From NCBI GenBank assembly GCA_936450465.1, contig OW388297.1:56536989-56600988 (forward strand): DNA of 64,000 nt, in the 5' to 3' direction. This document shows positions 10,713 through 22,700 of this stretch, one piece after another. A program made the position numbers and the translations under genes. Source of the stretch: Gibbula magus (taxonomy: Eukaryota; Mollusca; Gastropoda; Trochida; Trochidae). The notes beneath the pieces were generated by a model, which was given only the letters and a program-made list of their open reading frames with translations, made no database searches and was not told the origin of the DNA. Each line of letters begins with the position of its first letter. The stretch's first letter is position 1.

Positions 10713-13700
10713 CTAGCTCCTCTCTTTTCCCACTGTAACGTAGGGGGCAAATCCGCAGAAATACTGAAAAAAAGAAAACATATATATATTAATTATATAC
10801 TTTTCTTTGTCAAATGTTTGAAAAGGTTTTATTATGTCCTTGAAATAATTTCATACGGCAAATGTTTTTAATAATTATCATATCATATTGATAAAGCTGT
10901 CATTAAACTAGGGAAACAACTTTTATAACGGTGTATCAAAATGTCTATTTTCTCACTCAAGGTTCTACAACCTATACAATGCTTTAGATGCACTTCACAA
11001 TTACAAATTCCAAAAGTCCAATAACTCAAATTAGACTTCTTCAGACAAACCCTCTTCTGTGATGGTTTTTGTTGACATTTTTCCTCACAAGCTCATTTCA
11101 AAATGTTTTCATTTCACAACATTCTAAATAAACATGCTCTCAGACACATTGTTGCAAAACCTACACAAATTGTCAATGAGATATCTCAATTCCTTTTCAG
11201 CACAGATAAGTAACTCTTAGGAAGAATCAGTCCTGATAATGTATAAGATTGCTGTGACACAATCGATTAAAGGCTTTGCAAAACAATAGTATGTTACAGT
11301 AAAACAAACAGCTTCAATTGATAAAACGAAAGTTGTCTGAACTTGCTTCTTGTCGACCATGTGGGAAGAAGATGGATCTGTGATGCGTGTTTCACAACCT
11401 TTTAATGTTTTGTGCATCTTACTGTTTATCCTAAATTGTAAAGAACATATTTATGAAATAGTAAACCAATTACCTTTATTTTGGGATTTCGTCTTAAAAA
11501 GGTGTAACGAGCATGAGTTCTGAAATTTAAAAACAGAAAAAGAGTTTATTTGAAGTGTTAATGTAACACAAACTAAATTTCAGTAATTACAAGATTACTA
11601 AGTGAGAAAATGGTATCAATGGTATAAAAAAAATAATTTCAGACACTCATTTCAAATGATTTAGTTTATTTATGTATTATATTGTGGACGATGAAGAGTT
11701 CTATCATCTATGTATTAGTTAATTCTATTATATTGTTCTTTAGAAATTACATGAAAGTATGTGTCCTTGCAACTTAGTTAGTAAAGGTTACCTGCAAGGC
11801 ACCCTCTTTTGCATCCTCGGTTACCCATGGTTTTATTTATGCTCCGTTACTCTCCACTATATCACCCATGGGAAACCTTATCAGAAAAATCTGTACTCAA
11901 ATTACCCGCCCTTGGCCAGCGTGAGCCAATCAAACCGCTACGCAGCTTGGACCTGCGAGCCAATGACAATTCACATCACTTCGTTGCAAAGCACACGAGG
12001 TCATTTTATTAGCCAACCGTCACCGGTTATCTCCCTTGACCATTTCAGTCCTATCGTATTGAGTATTTTCTTTGGTTACTGACTTCGTCACGTCGGCCAA
12101 GGGCGGGTAATTTGAGTACAGATTCTCCTGATAAGGTTTCCCATTGGTGATATAGTGGAGAGTAACGGAGCATATATAAAACCCTGGGTAACCGAGGATG
12201 CCTCTTTTGCAGCCGAGTCTATTTGAGGTGATATTAGGCAACTGGGTACAAGCATGTATAAAACCTCTGAACGTTTTCATACTCACACAAACAACAAAGA
12301 GAGGTAAGTTCCAAATCCTGCCAGTATATGCCACCATGCGTGTAGCTCAGTGACCGGTCCGACAATATCTAACACATTTTCCCGCATATACCTGCAAAGA
12401 AACATGGAGACATTGTTTCAGAATTTTATATTTTCAGAAACACATCCTAAATCGAATGATTATTTGCCACATGGCAATTGTCAACACAGTTTTCAGTATA
12501 TACTCAAGATTTCTGAGTATCTAGATTATAAACTTCTAAACTTTTTCACCACAAGATAGTCAACACGAGTATTTTTGAAACACATGTTTGTCAATCTTAC
12601 TTTGAAACCCTGTGTTGAATTTGAGATAACCCAAGACAAGAGTCATATTAAAGATGGAACAGTCAGAGTTACTTCCCAGAGTTACAGCACTCTCTCACCT
12701 GAGATGCCCACACAGGGTGTTGTCTATATTCCAGAGCACGAAGCCCAACCCGTAGGATACACAAGACGACAAGAACAGAGGAAGATGGTGGTCATATTTT
12801 CTGGAAGAAGCAGAATGAAACTGTTATATGTTGTATGAACCTAAAATCTTTGAAAACCTACAGAATTTAAGTGAACCAAAATGATGATGATTTATACAAT
12901 TATGAATATTAATCTAAAAGAAGAATCAAATCAGAAGCCATTGATTCTTAATAAATTTATGCCAAAGAAAACTATATTTTTATATGTATCTACCCCTCAA
13001 ATTTTACCAAAGAATACTTACAACATAGTTTTCACGGCAAATAGTAGGATACAGGCAACCATCAAACCATAAGCCACCTAAAACATTACATATAGGTTAC
13101 TTAATGCAGTTTGTCCAATACAGGGTTTATTTCTTCATAATCTTATTGGTAAAGTTGATATTTCACGAGTGTAATATCAAGCTCATGTCACAAGATAAAA
13201 TAAACCAAGTATTTTACTAATTAATTAAAGATGCATCCATCGTGTTTCATAAACTTTTATTTGGCTTTAATACAGGTCAATTCGAACAAACCTGTATAGG
13301 TTCCAGATTCTTTGAAGGGGATCCTCCTTGGGGTACTTATTGCATAAAATCCTTGATTTTAGATATATGACAGGTTGTAACTATATTTTTCCACTTTAAA
13401 AATTAGTTAAAAAACTAAAAAACTAAAAAAACGTACTTTTGGTCACCCCTCTTGAGCCTCATCCCTTGTGGTTGTCATGCAACCAAGGGCAGATAACTCT
13501 GATCTCACCACTTTTCAATCCAGTCATGCAGGCTGAATGAAGGGGAGGTGGGTGGCCCTACCCCAAGGAGGATCCCCTTCAAAGAATCTGGAACCTATAC
13601 AGGTTTGTTTGATTCTTTTTCAGAAGGGATCCTCCTTGGGGTACTTATTGCATAAGACAGACTCCCAAAGATTAAATCAAAGGCAGTGGCATTCAGACTG

Positions 13701-16700
13701 CACCCAAAGGCGCAAAGAAGTACAAGAAATAACTCACCTCAAAGTATAAAAAGAATCCACCATGAGGAAAACTCAAGGACCTGGGGATTACCTGGCGCAC
13801 TCACAGTCGCCTTACAGGTCTAAATACCCCGCGCCCCCCCCTTTTTTTGCAAGAGGGAAAACGAGGGCAAAAAATCCCATAAAAAAGATCACCCCACGGG
13901 AGTCTTCAGCCAGGGAAGTAACCGTGGGATAAAGGACAGGGCCGCTGCGTCCGCCTTCGACGTCACGACTGCCCTCGACTGCTTAGAGGCGGGCAAACCC
14001 TGCTTGCCTCCACCATAACAGCAGAAAAGCTGATTATCCTTACGGATAGAGGCTGTTCTTTTGACATATGCTTTCAAGGTCCTGCGCACATCTAGAATAT
14101 GATCGCGCGAGGCCTGAGAGCCCGAAGCTGCCGGCTGCTTAAGTGCCGGTAACTCAATTGGGCCGACACGTGAAAAGAGTGGGCCACTTTTGGTCGGTAG
14201 GAATCTGGCAGTCTAATACTGACTCTGTCCCTGTGGAAGACTGTGAGTCCAGGATTGGCGGACATAGCATGTATGTCGCCTACCCGTCTGCCAGACGCCA
14301 CCGCCACTAGAAAGGCTGTCTTCCAGGTTAACAGATGGAGAGACAGCGAAGACAAATCCCTGAACCTAGACCCCGATAGCCAATCGAGGACTATTGAAAG
14401 GTCCCACACGGGGCTGATCCGCCTCACAGGAGGCCGGATCCTGTCCACACCTGCTAAGAAGCGCTGGACCAATGGATGGGCACCCAAAAGAGCACCGTCC
14501 ACCGGAACATGAAAGGCTGAAATAGCCGTGGAGTAACCTCTGACAGTTGATGCGGCTAAGCCAGCATCCAATCTGGACTGCAGGAACTCCAGGACCAACA
14601 ATAGATCTGCAGAAAAGGGATCGAGTACGTCCCTATCTGCACACCAGCGCGAATAGCAGGCCCATCTATCTTCGTACTGAATGTTCGTTGAATCCCTCCT
14701 TGAAGCCAGTATTGTGTCTGCAACTCGTGCAGGATTACCGCTGTTTTGGAGGCGATTCCGGACAGAGGCCAAGCCACCCACTGCACCCTGGGGTTGGGGT
14801 GGGGGGCTCTGTCCTGGGACAGAAGTAACAGAACAGGTGGCATAGCCAGAGACCTGAGTACCTGTGGAAACCAAGTCTGCGCTGCCCACAGAGGTGGGAG
14901 AAGCACAAGCAGACGCGGAGGATGAGTGGCTAGACGGGCAAGGACCTTGGAGATCAGAGGCACTGGTGGGAAAGCCCACAGAGCTCTGTCTGTCCAGTCC
15001 AGTTCGAATGCATCCTGGGATAGGGCCCGAGTGTCGGGTATCCTGGAGCAAAACTGAGGTATCTGAAAGTGCGTCCCTGACGCAAACAGATCCACCTGGA
15101 ATGACCCGTATAACTGGGAGATAGTCTCGAATATCTCTCGATCCAGTAGCCACTCGTGGGGAATCCGGCGAGACAGAGCGTCTGCTCGGATATTGTCCAC
15201 CCCGGGTAAGTACACTGGCAGGACCGTGGTGTCGACTTCATCGCACCAAAGGAAAAACTGCCACATCTCCTCCAGGAGGGACGGAGAAACCGTCCCCCCC
15301 TGATTGAGGATGTAAGCCATGGCGGTCCTGTTGTCCAGCTGGAGCCGGACCACCTGACCCCTCACCTGATCCCTCAGGTGTTGCAAGACTAGCCTGGCCG
15401 CCCTGAGCTCTAACACATTGATGTGCATCTGAGACTCGGCTTGTGACCACAGGCCCGAGACCATGCGAGATCCCAGAACCCCGCCCCATCCCGTGAGGGA
15501 GGCGTCGGTCTGAACAGTCAGGGTCGGCACCGGAGCCTGCAGGGGGTAACCCCGAGTCAGGTGATCGACATTGGTCCACCAAGTGATGTGTGGTAAGACC
15601 CACTCCGGAGTGACGAGCAGCTTCTCGTAAGACTCCGAGTGGGACCACAGACCCGCCAAAGCTTGTTGGACGGGCCTCATGCGGAGCGGGGACCTCCAAA
15701 CCACATCTATGGTCGCTGCCATGACTCCTAAGAGCTGGAGCCAGACCCGAGCCGTGTGGGTTGGAGCACTTAGAAAAGAGTTCACAGCCCCCAGGATCTT
15801 TGGGACCCGGTCAGGGGCCAGGGATATGATCCCCGGCTCCGTCTGAAACCTGGAGCCCAGGAAGACTAGGACCCGTGACGGGGCTAGCTCCGACTTCTTG
15901 AGATTCCCGATCCACCCCAGCGTGACCAACGTGTGCAGTATAGCCTTGGTGGACTCGTGGTTCTGAATCTGGGACAGTGCTCTGAGGAGCCAGTCGTCCA
16001 GGTAGGGATGACAACACCTGCCCTGAGACCTGGCCACCTGAGCCGCTACCAGCATGAGTTTGGTGAATACCCTCGGAGCCGTGGAGATTCCGAAGGGTAA
16101 CACCCTGAACTGATAACACTTCCCGTCGAATGCAAACCGCAGAAGTTTTCTGAAGTCTGGGTGCATTGGAACATGAAGGTAAGCGTCCTTGAGGTCGATG
16201 GAGGAAAGCCACTCCCCAACCTGCACTGACAAAATCACGGATCTTAGAGTCTCCATCTTGAAGGATGGTGCCTCTATGAGCTTGTTCATGACTTTTAGAT
16301 TCAACATGGGTCTGAACCCTCCGCCCTTCTTGGACACCAGGAAGTAGGTGGAATAATATCCGCTCTCTTCCTGGCCCACAGGCACTAGCTTGATCGCAGC
16401 CTTGCGCTTTGATCTCTGAGCGAAGAATGTCCCCCTTCTCCGGCGCTGAGGGAATCTTCGTGTGCCGCACCCCGGTAAATGAAGGAGGACTGCCCTTCCA
16501 CCGTACATGGAGGAATGAGCAGGGGCAAGTTGGACAACCACGCTAGTCAGGTTAGGCAGGGCCAGTTGGCCTCCAGGCGGTACCTGACTGGTGTCAGGTG
16601 CCTGGAGGGGCTGGGCGCTTGAGGAGACCTGGGGCCCCATACTCGACAGGGCTAAGCCTGTGAGCTGGGTGCCTCATACCCTGAGGTGGAAGCCTAGACC

Positions 16701-19700
16701 ATGGGACCGTCTCGGGCGGGAGGTCCCAGGTTAGGCAGGACAAGCCGGCCTCCAGACGGGACCTGACCAGTGTCAGGTGCCTGGAGGAACTGGGCGCTTG
16801 TGGAGACTGGGGCTCCATACTCGACAGGGCTAAGCCTGGGAGGTGGGTGCCTCATACCCTGAGGTGGAAGCCTGGGCCTGGGGACCGTCTCCAGCGAGAG
16901 GTCCCAGGTTAGGCAGGGCCAGCTGGCCTCCAGATGGGACCTGACCAGTATCAGGTACCTGGAGGGGCTGGGCGCTTGTGGTGGCCTGGGGCTGGGTGCC
17001 CCGGGCTGATCCCGTGTCTTGGACTAGGCCCAGACCGGGACCTCCCCCTAGGCAGAAAAGCATCAGGTCCACGAACCGATGACTTGGGTCCCGCGTGCGG
17101 CCCGGACTGTACCGTCACTGGGACGGCGGTCGAGGCACACAGGGCAGGGGGAGAAGTCGCTGATCCTGGGGCCAGGATGCGCCTCATACCCTGAGGTGGA
17201 AGCCTGGGCCTGGGGACTGTCTCCAGCGAGAGGTCCCAGGTTTAGACAGGACCAGCTGGCCTCCAGACGGGACCTGACCGTTGTCAGGTGCCTGGAGGGA
17301 CTGGGTACCTGTGGAGGCCTGGGGCTCCATACTCCACAGGGATAAGCCTGGGAGCTGGTAGCCTCATACCTTGAGGTGGAAGCCTGGGCCTGGGGACCGT
17401 CTCCAGCGAGAGGTCCCAGGTTTAGACAGGACCAGCTGGCCTCCAGACGGGACCTGACCGTTGTCAGGTGCCTGGAGGGACTGGGCACCTGTGGAGGCCT
17501 GGGGCTCCATACTCTGCAGGGTGCTCGTGGATCCCACGTGCGATCCGGACTGCACCGACACTAGGCCGGGGGTCGCGGGGCACGGGGCAGGGGGCAGGGG
17601 TCAGAGGTCGTTGCTCCTGAAGCACAGGAGGCGCCTCGTACCCTGAGATAGAGGTGGAAGCCGTCGCCTGGGAACCAACACCAACGAGTGGATCCAGGCT
17701 AGGCGGGGCCAGCGGTCCCCCAGATGAGACCTGCCCGAAGCCAGGTGTCTGGGAGTGCTGGTGTGTTTGTGTGTTGGCGTGGGGCTCCATGCTCCGCAGG
17801 GGTGAACCTGGGAGGTTGGGACCCCGGGGAGAAAGCGTGCCTTGGACTATGCCGAGATCGAGTTCTCCCCTTGCCTGGGTAGCCTCGCTCCCGACTCGAG
17901 GCCCGGAACTCCGTACGGAGCCCCGAGACCGCCGAGTCGATCATTACCTTCATTTGCTGTGTAATGAGTGCGGTGAATTGCGACATATCAAAACTGGTTA
18001 GTATTAGCTTGTACATTAGATTGTGTTGGGGTGGGAGGATGGGAAAGTTCCCCGGCTGAGGACCCCCGCTCTTACTCGACTGAATCGGCCTCGGATGACG
18101 AGTCATCGAGGTCCGATTTGGTCACAGAAGCAGAGGCTGGGGCCGAAGCCTTACCCTAAACTTACCACCTTTCTGAAACTTGTTTACTAAGTGAAGAACT
18201 TGAGGTGTTTCCATGTCGGGCCCGGGCCTTGGGAGTGAATGCCTGCAGCAAAGCCTTGTGCTAAGCATCTCAAGCACTCGTCGTGGCCATCAGCCACAGA
18301 CACAGGCCCCCTTACACTGCCCGCAGGGCTTGAAAGGCTAGAAGCAAAATAGCCAATCAAGGACCGGGCAATGTACTAACATGTGTAAATATATACGAAA
18401 TTTATCATATATATATACGTAATACATGGGGAAATGCAATGTAGATGTTTTATGATGTAAACATGCATGCATAACATGAGCAGAGGCGAATGGCAAATGC
18501 GAAGTACAATGTAAACAAGCATGGCCAGACCCCTATCATCACTGAAACAAATAGAACATTTAATGTGAACTAATTTGCTTGTAGGCCAGAGGGCGATTCG
18601 AGATACCTACGGAAATCGAATCTAGAACCCTAAAATGATATAATAAACACGTGGAAAGCCCAGATCTAACCAAAAAAACTCTGATCAAAAACCATTGATC
18701 AAAGAAAATTGGCCGCCATCTTGGGTCGACTTTCCCACCATGTGGGAAAGCAAGTTACAATAAACATGAAATTACTACTGAAAAACATGGAGCCATTCGA
18801 CCCTACTGTAACAAGGTAGAAGTTACCAAACATACAGATTGTCCTTGGGCCATTTTCTTAGGGATCAGTAGTGAAAAACTCAGAAAAAATCAGAGCAAAA
18901 CTTCATGTGTCCTTATCCTAGAAATGACAGATTGAAAAGTGGTGAGATCAGAGTTATCTGCCCTTGGTTGCATGACAACCACAAGGGATGAGGCTCAAGA
19001 GGGGTGACCCAAAGTACGGTTTTTTAGTTTTTTAGTTTTTTAACTAATTTTTAAAGTGGAAAAATATAGTTACAACCTGTCATATATCTAAAATCAAGGA
19101 TTTTATGCAATAAGTACCCCAAGGAGGACGCCTTCTGAAAAAGAATACCATATGTGCTCATTTCATTTCAAATGATTTTACTCAACTTGCAAATTCATCC
19201 CCAGTCACCAAAAATATCATAATTATTAGTTTCCAATGAAAATCAAGCAACATGATTATACATGTACAGAAACCGAAACAACACATCCTACTTATATGTA
19301 CAGTAGTTATTTTACCTATTGAACATTGTCAATCCAAATTTGTCTTTTGTAAATAAGTTTCCAAAATTACATTGACCAATTGACACGGGTCAATTGTGGG
19401 GCATCATCCGGTTTTCGATCAGAAATCACTACTTTTACCTTTATATTGTCATTATACTGAGTCAACTATCATCAAAATAGTACTTTTTGGCAGCAGTCAG
19501 TACTTCTCGATAAAATAACACCATTTATATAGTTAGGGATATGCAACCCCCAACAACACAGTGGATGCACTTTTAAGTATTCTATTAATTATATAATTTT
19601 AACAATGATACATTATATATTAACATACTATAATAGGACAAAATAAATCTCATCTCTTCAATTAGCAGAAAGTATTTTCGGCTACTTAATACTTAATAGT

Positions 19701-22700
19701 GACTAAATAATATCAAATATTGTCACTGTAGTTTGATAGCAGATTAATTAAGATTGATACCAAAAGGGGAAGACATATTGTTTTTACAACACGAGTGATT
19801 GTAAAATGGTATTTTCCTTGAGCGTGAGAGAGGGAAATATCATTTTACTGGTATGAGTGTTGTAAAAACAATATGACCACGAATGCCTTCATTTATTTTA
19901 TTTACTTTATTCATTATCCATACCGCAGAAGGCCAGAATTAAAAATTACAAAATTGGTATCATCAATGGTGAAGTGAATCATGTCATGGATAAATCTCAA
20001 ACTAGGTCGCTACTGATGAACGGTTTGGACGGTCATACGGCTAAAGATGTAGCCATATTCAAACTACATAATTCAAACTCAAAGATCACTATTTCCACAA
20101 ATAAATACATTAAATGTATAAGTAAAAGGTCTAGTCTATCTTGAAATATTCTTGGGTATAGAGCTTTGTCAGTCTGATAACATTCAAGTGCAAATTCTAA
20201 TAGGTAAACAATGTAAGATATCTTAAAATTTCAATTTCTCAAAATCTTACTATTTTTAATACAAATCCTAAAGTTGTAACATACCTCATGAAATACTGGA
20301 TTTTTATTGAAGAGATATACCTGAAAAAGAAAATATTCATCACTGTTAAGTTTTGAAATAAAATCAAACTTGATCACAACAAAATTCTGCTTTTTTCTTC
20401 AACTACAATATTGTAATTATTGTATTGTATTGTAAGATTGTTGATGCATTTCTTCAAAGCGTTACCTATAACAAAAGTGGTTTGTGGAATGTCGCCTTGA
20501 GTTCAATTCACTAACTGAAATCAGTCCTAAAATCATTTCAATACCATCATTAAAGGGACAGTTAAAGAGATATAATTTGGTGATGTACAAATTAGAGGGG
20601 ATATTCTTATTTGTACATACAGACAATCCAGTACACATATAACTAGGGCTAGTATTTTGTTGTTAATAGATTGTTGTTTTACAATGATCAAATGACATGA
20701 TCAAATGATGTTTACAATGATCAAAGGAAAACTCACAATGATCAAAAGATTATTGACAATGATAAAAAACATCATCTTACCACTGTTACAATACTGCAGT
20801 AGATAAATTCAAATACTTGAAGAGAGCGGTGTTGAATATTGGGTTTACTTGGAATTGTTGCACTGTAAAATCAATGAGAGAACATTCAACTTCAGTGGAT
20901 ACTGTATTCCCTCAAATACAGACAGGGTCACAAATACAACTTGGGCCTCTAATAGAACCCAGGGGTTAGCAGGGTGCTGAGGTAAATACAACTCGGGTCT
21001 CGAAAAAACTTTTTTGGCAATGCTGAATTTCCTCGAATACAATCTGCCCCAGGAATAGAACAAAGGGGATAAGTGGGTGCAGAATGAAATAGAACCCTGA
21101 GGTTGTATTTGAGGAAAAACGGTATAATAAACATGTTATCCTGAATTCATTTTTTTATGATAATTCAATTTGAGAACAAAGCCACATGAACTAAATGTCA
21201 TTGTCATATTACCTTAATTCATTTGATTCACTCTCAATTGAACAGTTTTCAGAAATCTGTGCAAATGTCAACATATAGTTATTTACTTCCTGGTATACTA
21301 CAATTTTACATTTATTCTTTTCAAAATAACTTCTTAAAGATATCATAACTTACTATGCAATATCTCTAAATGTTTTAAGTATCAAAATGTCATGTATAAC
21401 ATTATATGAACTGTTTGACTAAATATGATGCAACTATGAATGTATGAGCTATGTTATTTTACTTTCTAATTCCAAATGGCATACATGATTTTTTTTAAAT
21501 ACATCATAAATTTAAATATGTCTACATTTCAAAGCTTGTTTTTAGTATCTCAATTCTAATTTTCTAAATATAATATAAATCATAAATTTAATGATGTTTT
21601 CAAATTATATCATATTTCATTCAAATGGCATGCATAACAATATATCCTTACTTACTATGCATAAACCATAAATGCTGTTCCCCATATCATCGGCAGCTCA
21701 TCAAGAAGCTGAAACAAATAAATAGGTTGTTTTCTGTATCTTATAAAACAACAATTCATTTAATCAAGTCCTGTGCAATCCAAATCGAAGATCTAATCTT
21801 ACACTTCAGAAAATCAGCTTTTAATATGACAAAAGTACATACATTTTGAACACAATTTTTTCCCATGAGGGAATAATTTAATTGTCACAATATCACTGAA
21901 AATCAAAATACTTTGTTATATGAGATCAAATACAAAATATAAATAAATTCCATAAAAGCTAGTAAATGTTTTTTGAAAATGTGATGACAACTTATTTGTT
22001 GATCTCACAAGCACCAATAATTTTAATTTTTCCCATTCAATTTTATTTTGTCTGAAAATTACAATATATATTGTGACTTAAGTAAAGCAAAACATTTGAA
22101 AGGAAACATACCGGTACTTTAAAACTACAAAACTTCAGAGAATTATCAGATTGCAAATGTTCTTTGAAAACATATTTCACGCCATGTCATTTACCATAAT
22201 ACATCAGTCCACATTACACTTCAGGCCATATCCAACTTCCAAACGCAAGGCATAACTCTTGTCAGTCTGCATTACTGGTTGATTTAACCCTTGAAGTATT
22301 TCCCTCGCTTTGTTGTGTCAAGACAGCGAATCGCTGCACCAGAAATGCATAGCAGGCCTGGATTTCTAAACACAGATTTCTTAAAGAAATACTGCAAGGC
22401 CTAAATCAGCCAGTAATGGAGACTGGCAAGAGTTATGCCTTGCATTGGGAAGTCGGGCCATATCATACAATACAATAAGCGTTGGTCTACAATAAGTGCC
22501 AGGTTTCCACTAAGTCCTCACTTTCTTCCAACAGAAGTTACTCCCTTCAGATTTCCTACCGTAACCTCTGTTCTAATATGGGCAGTTTTTTGGCTAGAAA
22601 TAGAGAACCTTGATTGGTTGCAACAGAAATTAATCGTTGACACGTCATAAATCTATTTTTGGAGATGCAAAATGAAGGATAAATGTTTTCTCATTTCATG

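Larger units (their letters stand above)
13283..19146 (-). mobile_element. DIRS-type retrotransposon, internally deleted and rearranged copy (ACER3 intron 6)
   Basis: About 5.86 kb, same family and orientation as the copy at 31658-38297. ITR arms 13319-13520 and 18930-19130 are almost identical to each other. ICR at 13559-13656. Coding content is broken: the second half of gag is replaced by a 179-bp tandem expansion, RT has an 8-bp deletion near 16405, and the recombinase has a one-base deletion plus a larger deletion removing catalytic residues. The element splits a TTAA-flanked MITE, whose halves abut both ends (13225-13282 and 19147-19576). Confidence 0.93.
13225..19576 (-). mobile_element. 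TTAA-flanked MITE (family GGTGCATCC), split by DIRS copy 1
   Basis: The left part, 13225-13282, starts TTAAAGATGCATCCAT and matches the inverted end of the full copy at 46204-46656. The right part, 19147-19576, resumes at ACCATATGTGC and ends GATGCACTTTTAA. The two halves join in the full copy at GTCAACATACCATATG, so the DIRS insertion point is fixed to within about 4 bp. Confidence 0.85.

Noticed and set aside
11759..12337. Overlapping 105-107-codon frames on both strands
   Set aside because: They are translations of the two arms of the palindromic MITE; the right part overlaps true ACER3 exon 9, which is read in its own frame.
20845..21134. Minus-strand frames near 20.9-21.1 kb
   Set aside because: They read through the MITE 20900-21124 and only touch the beginning of ACER3 exon 5, which is in the phase defined by splicing.
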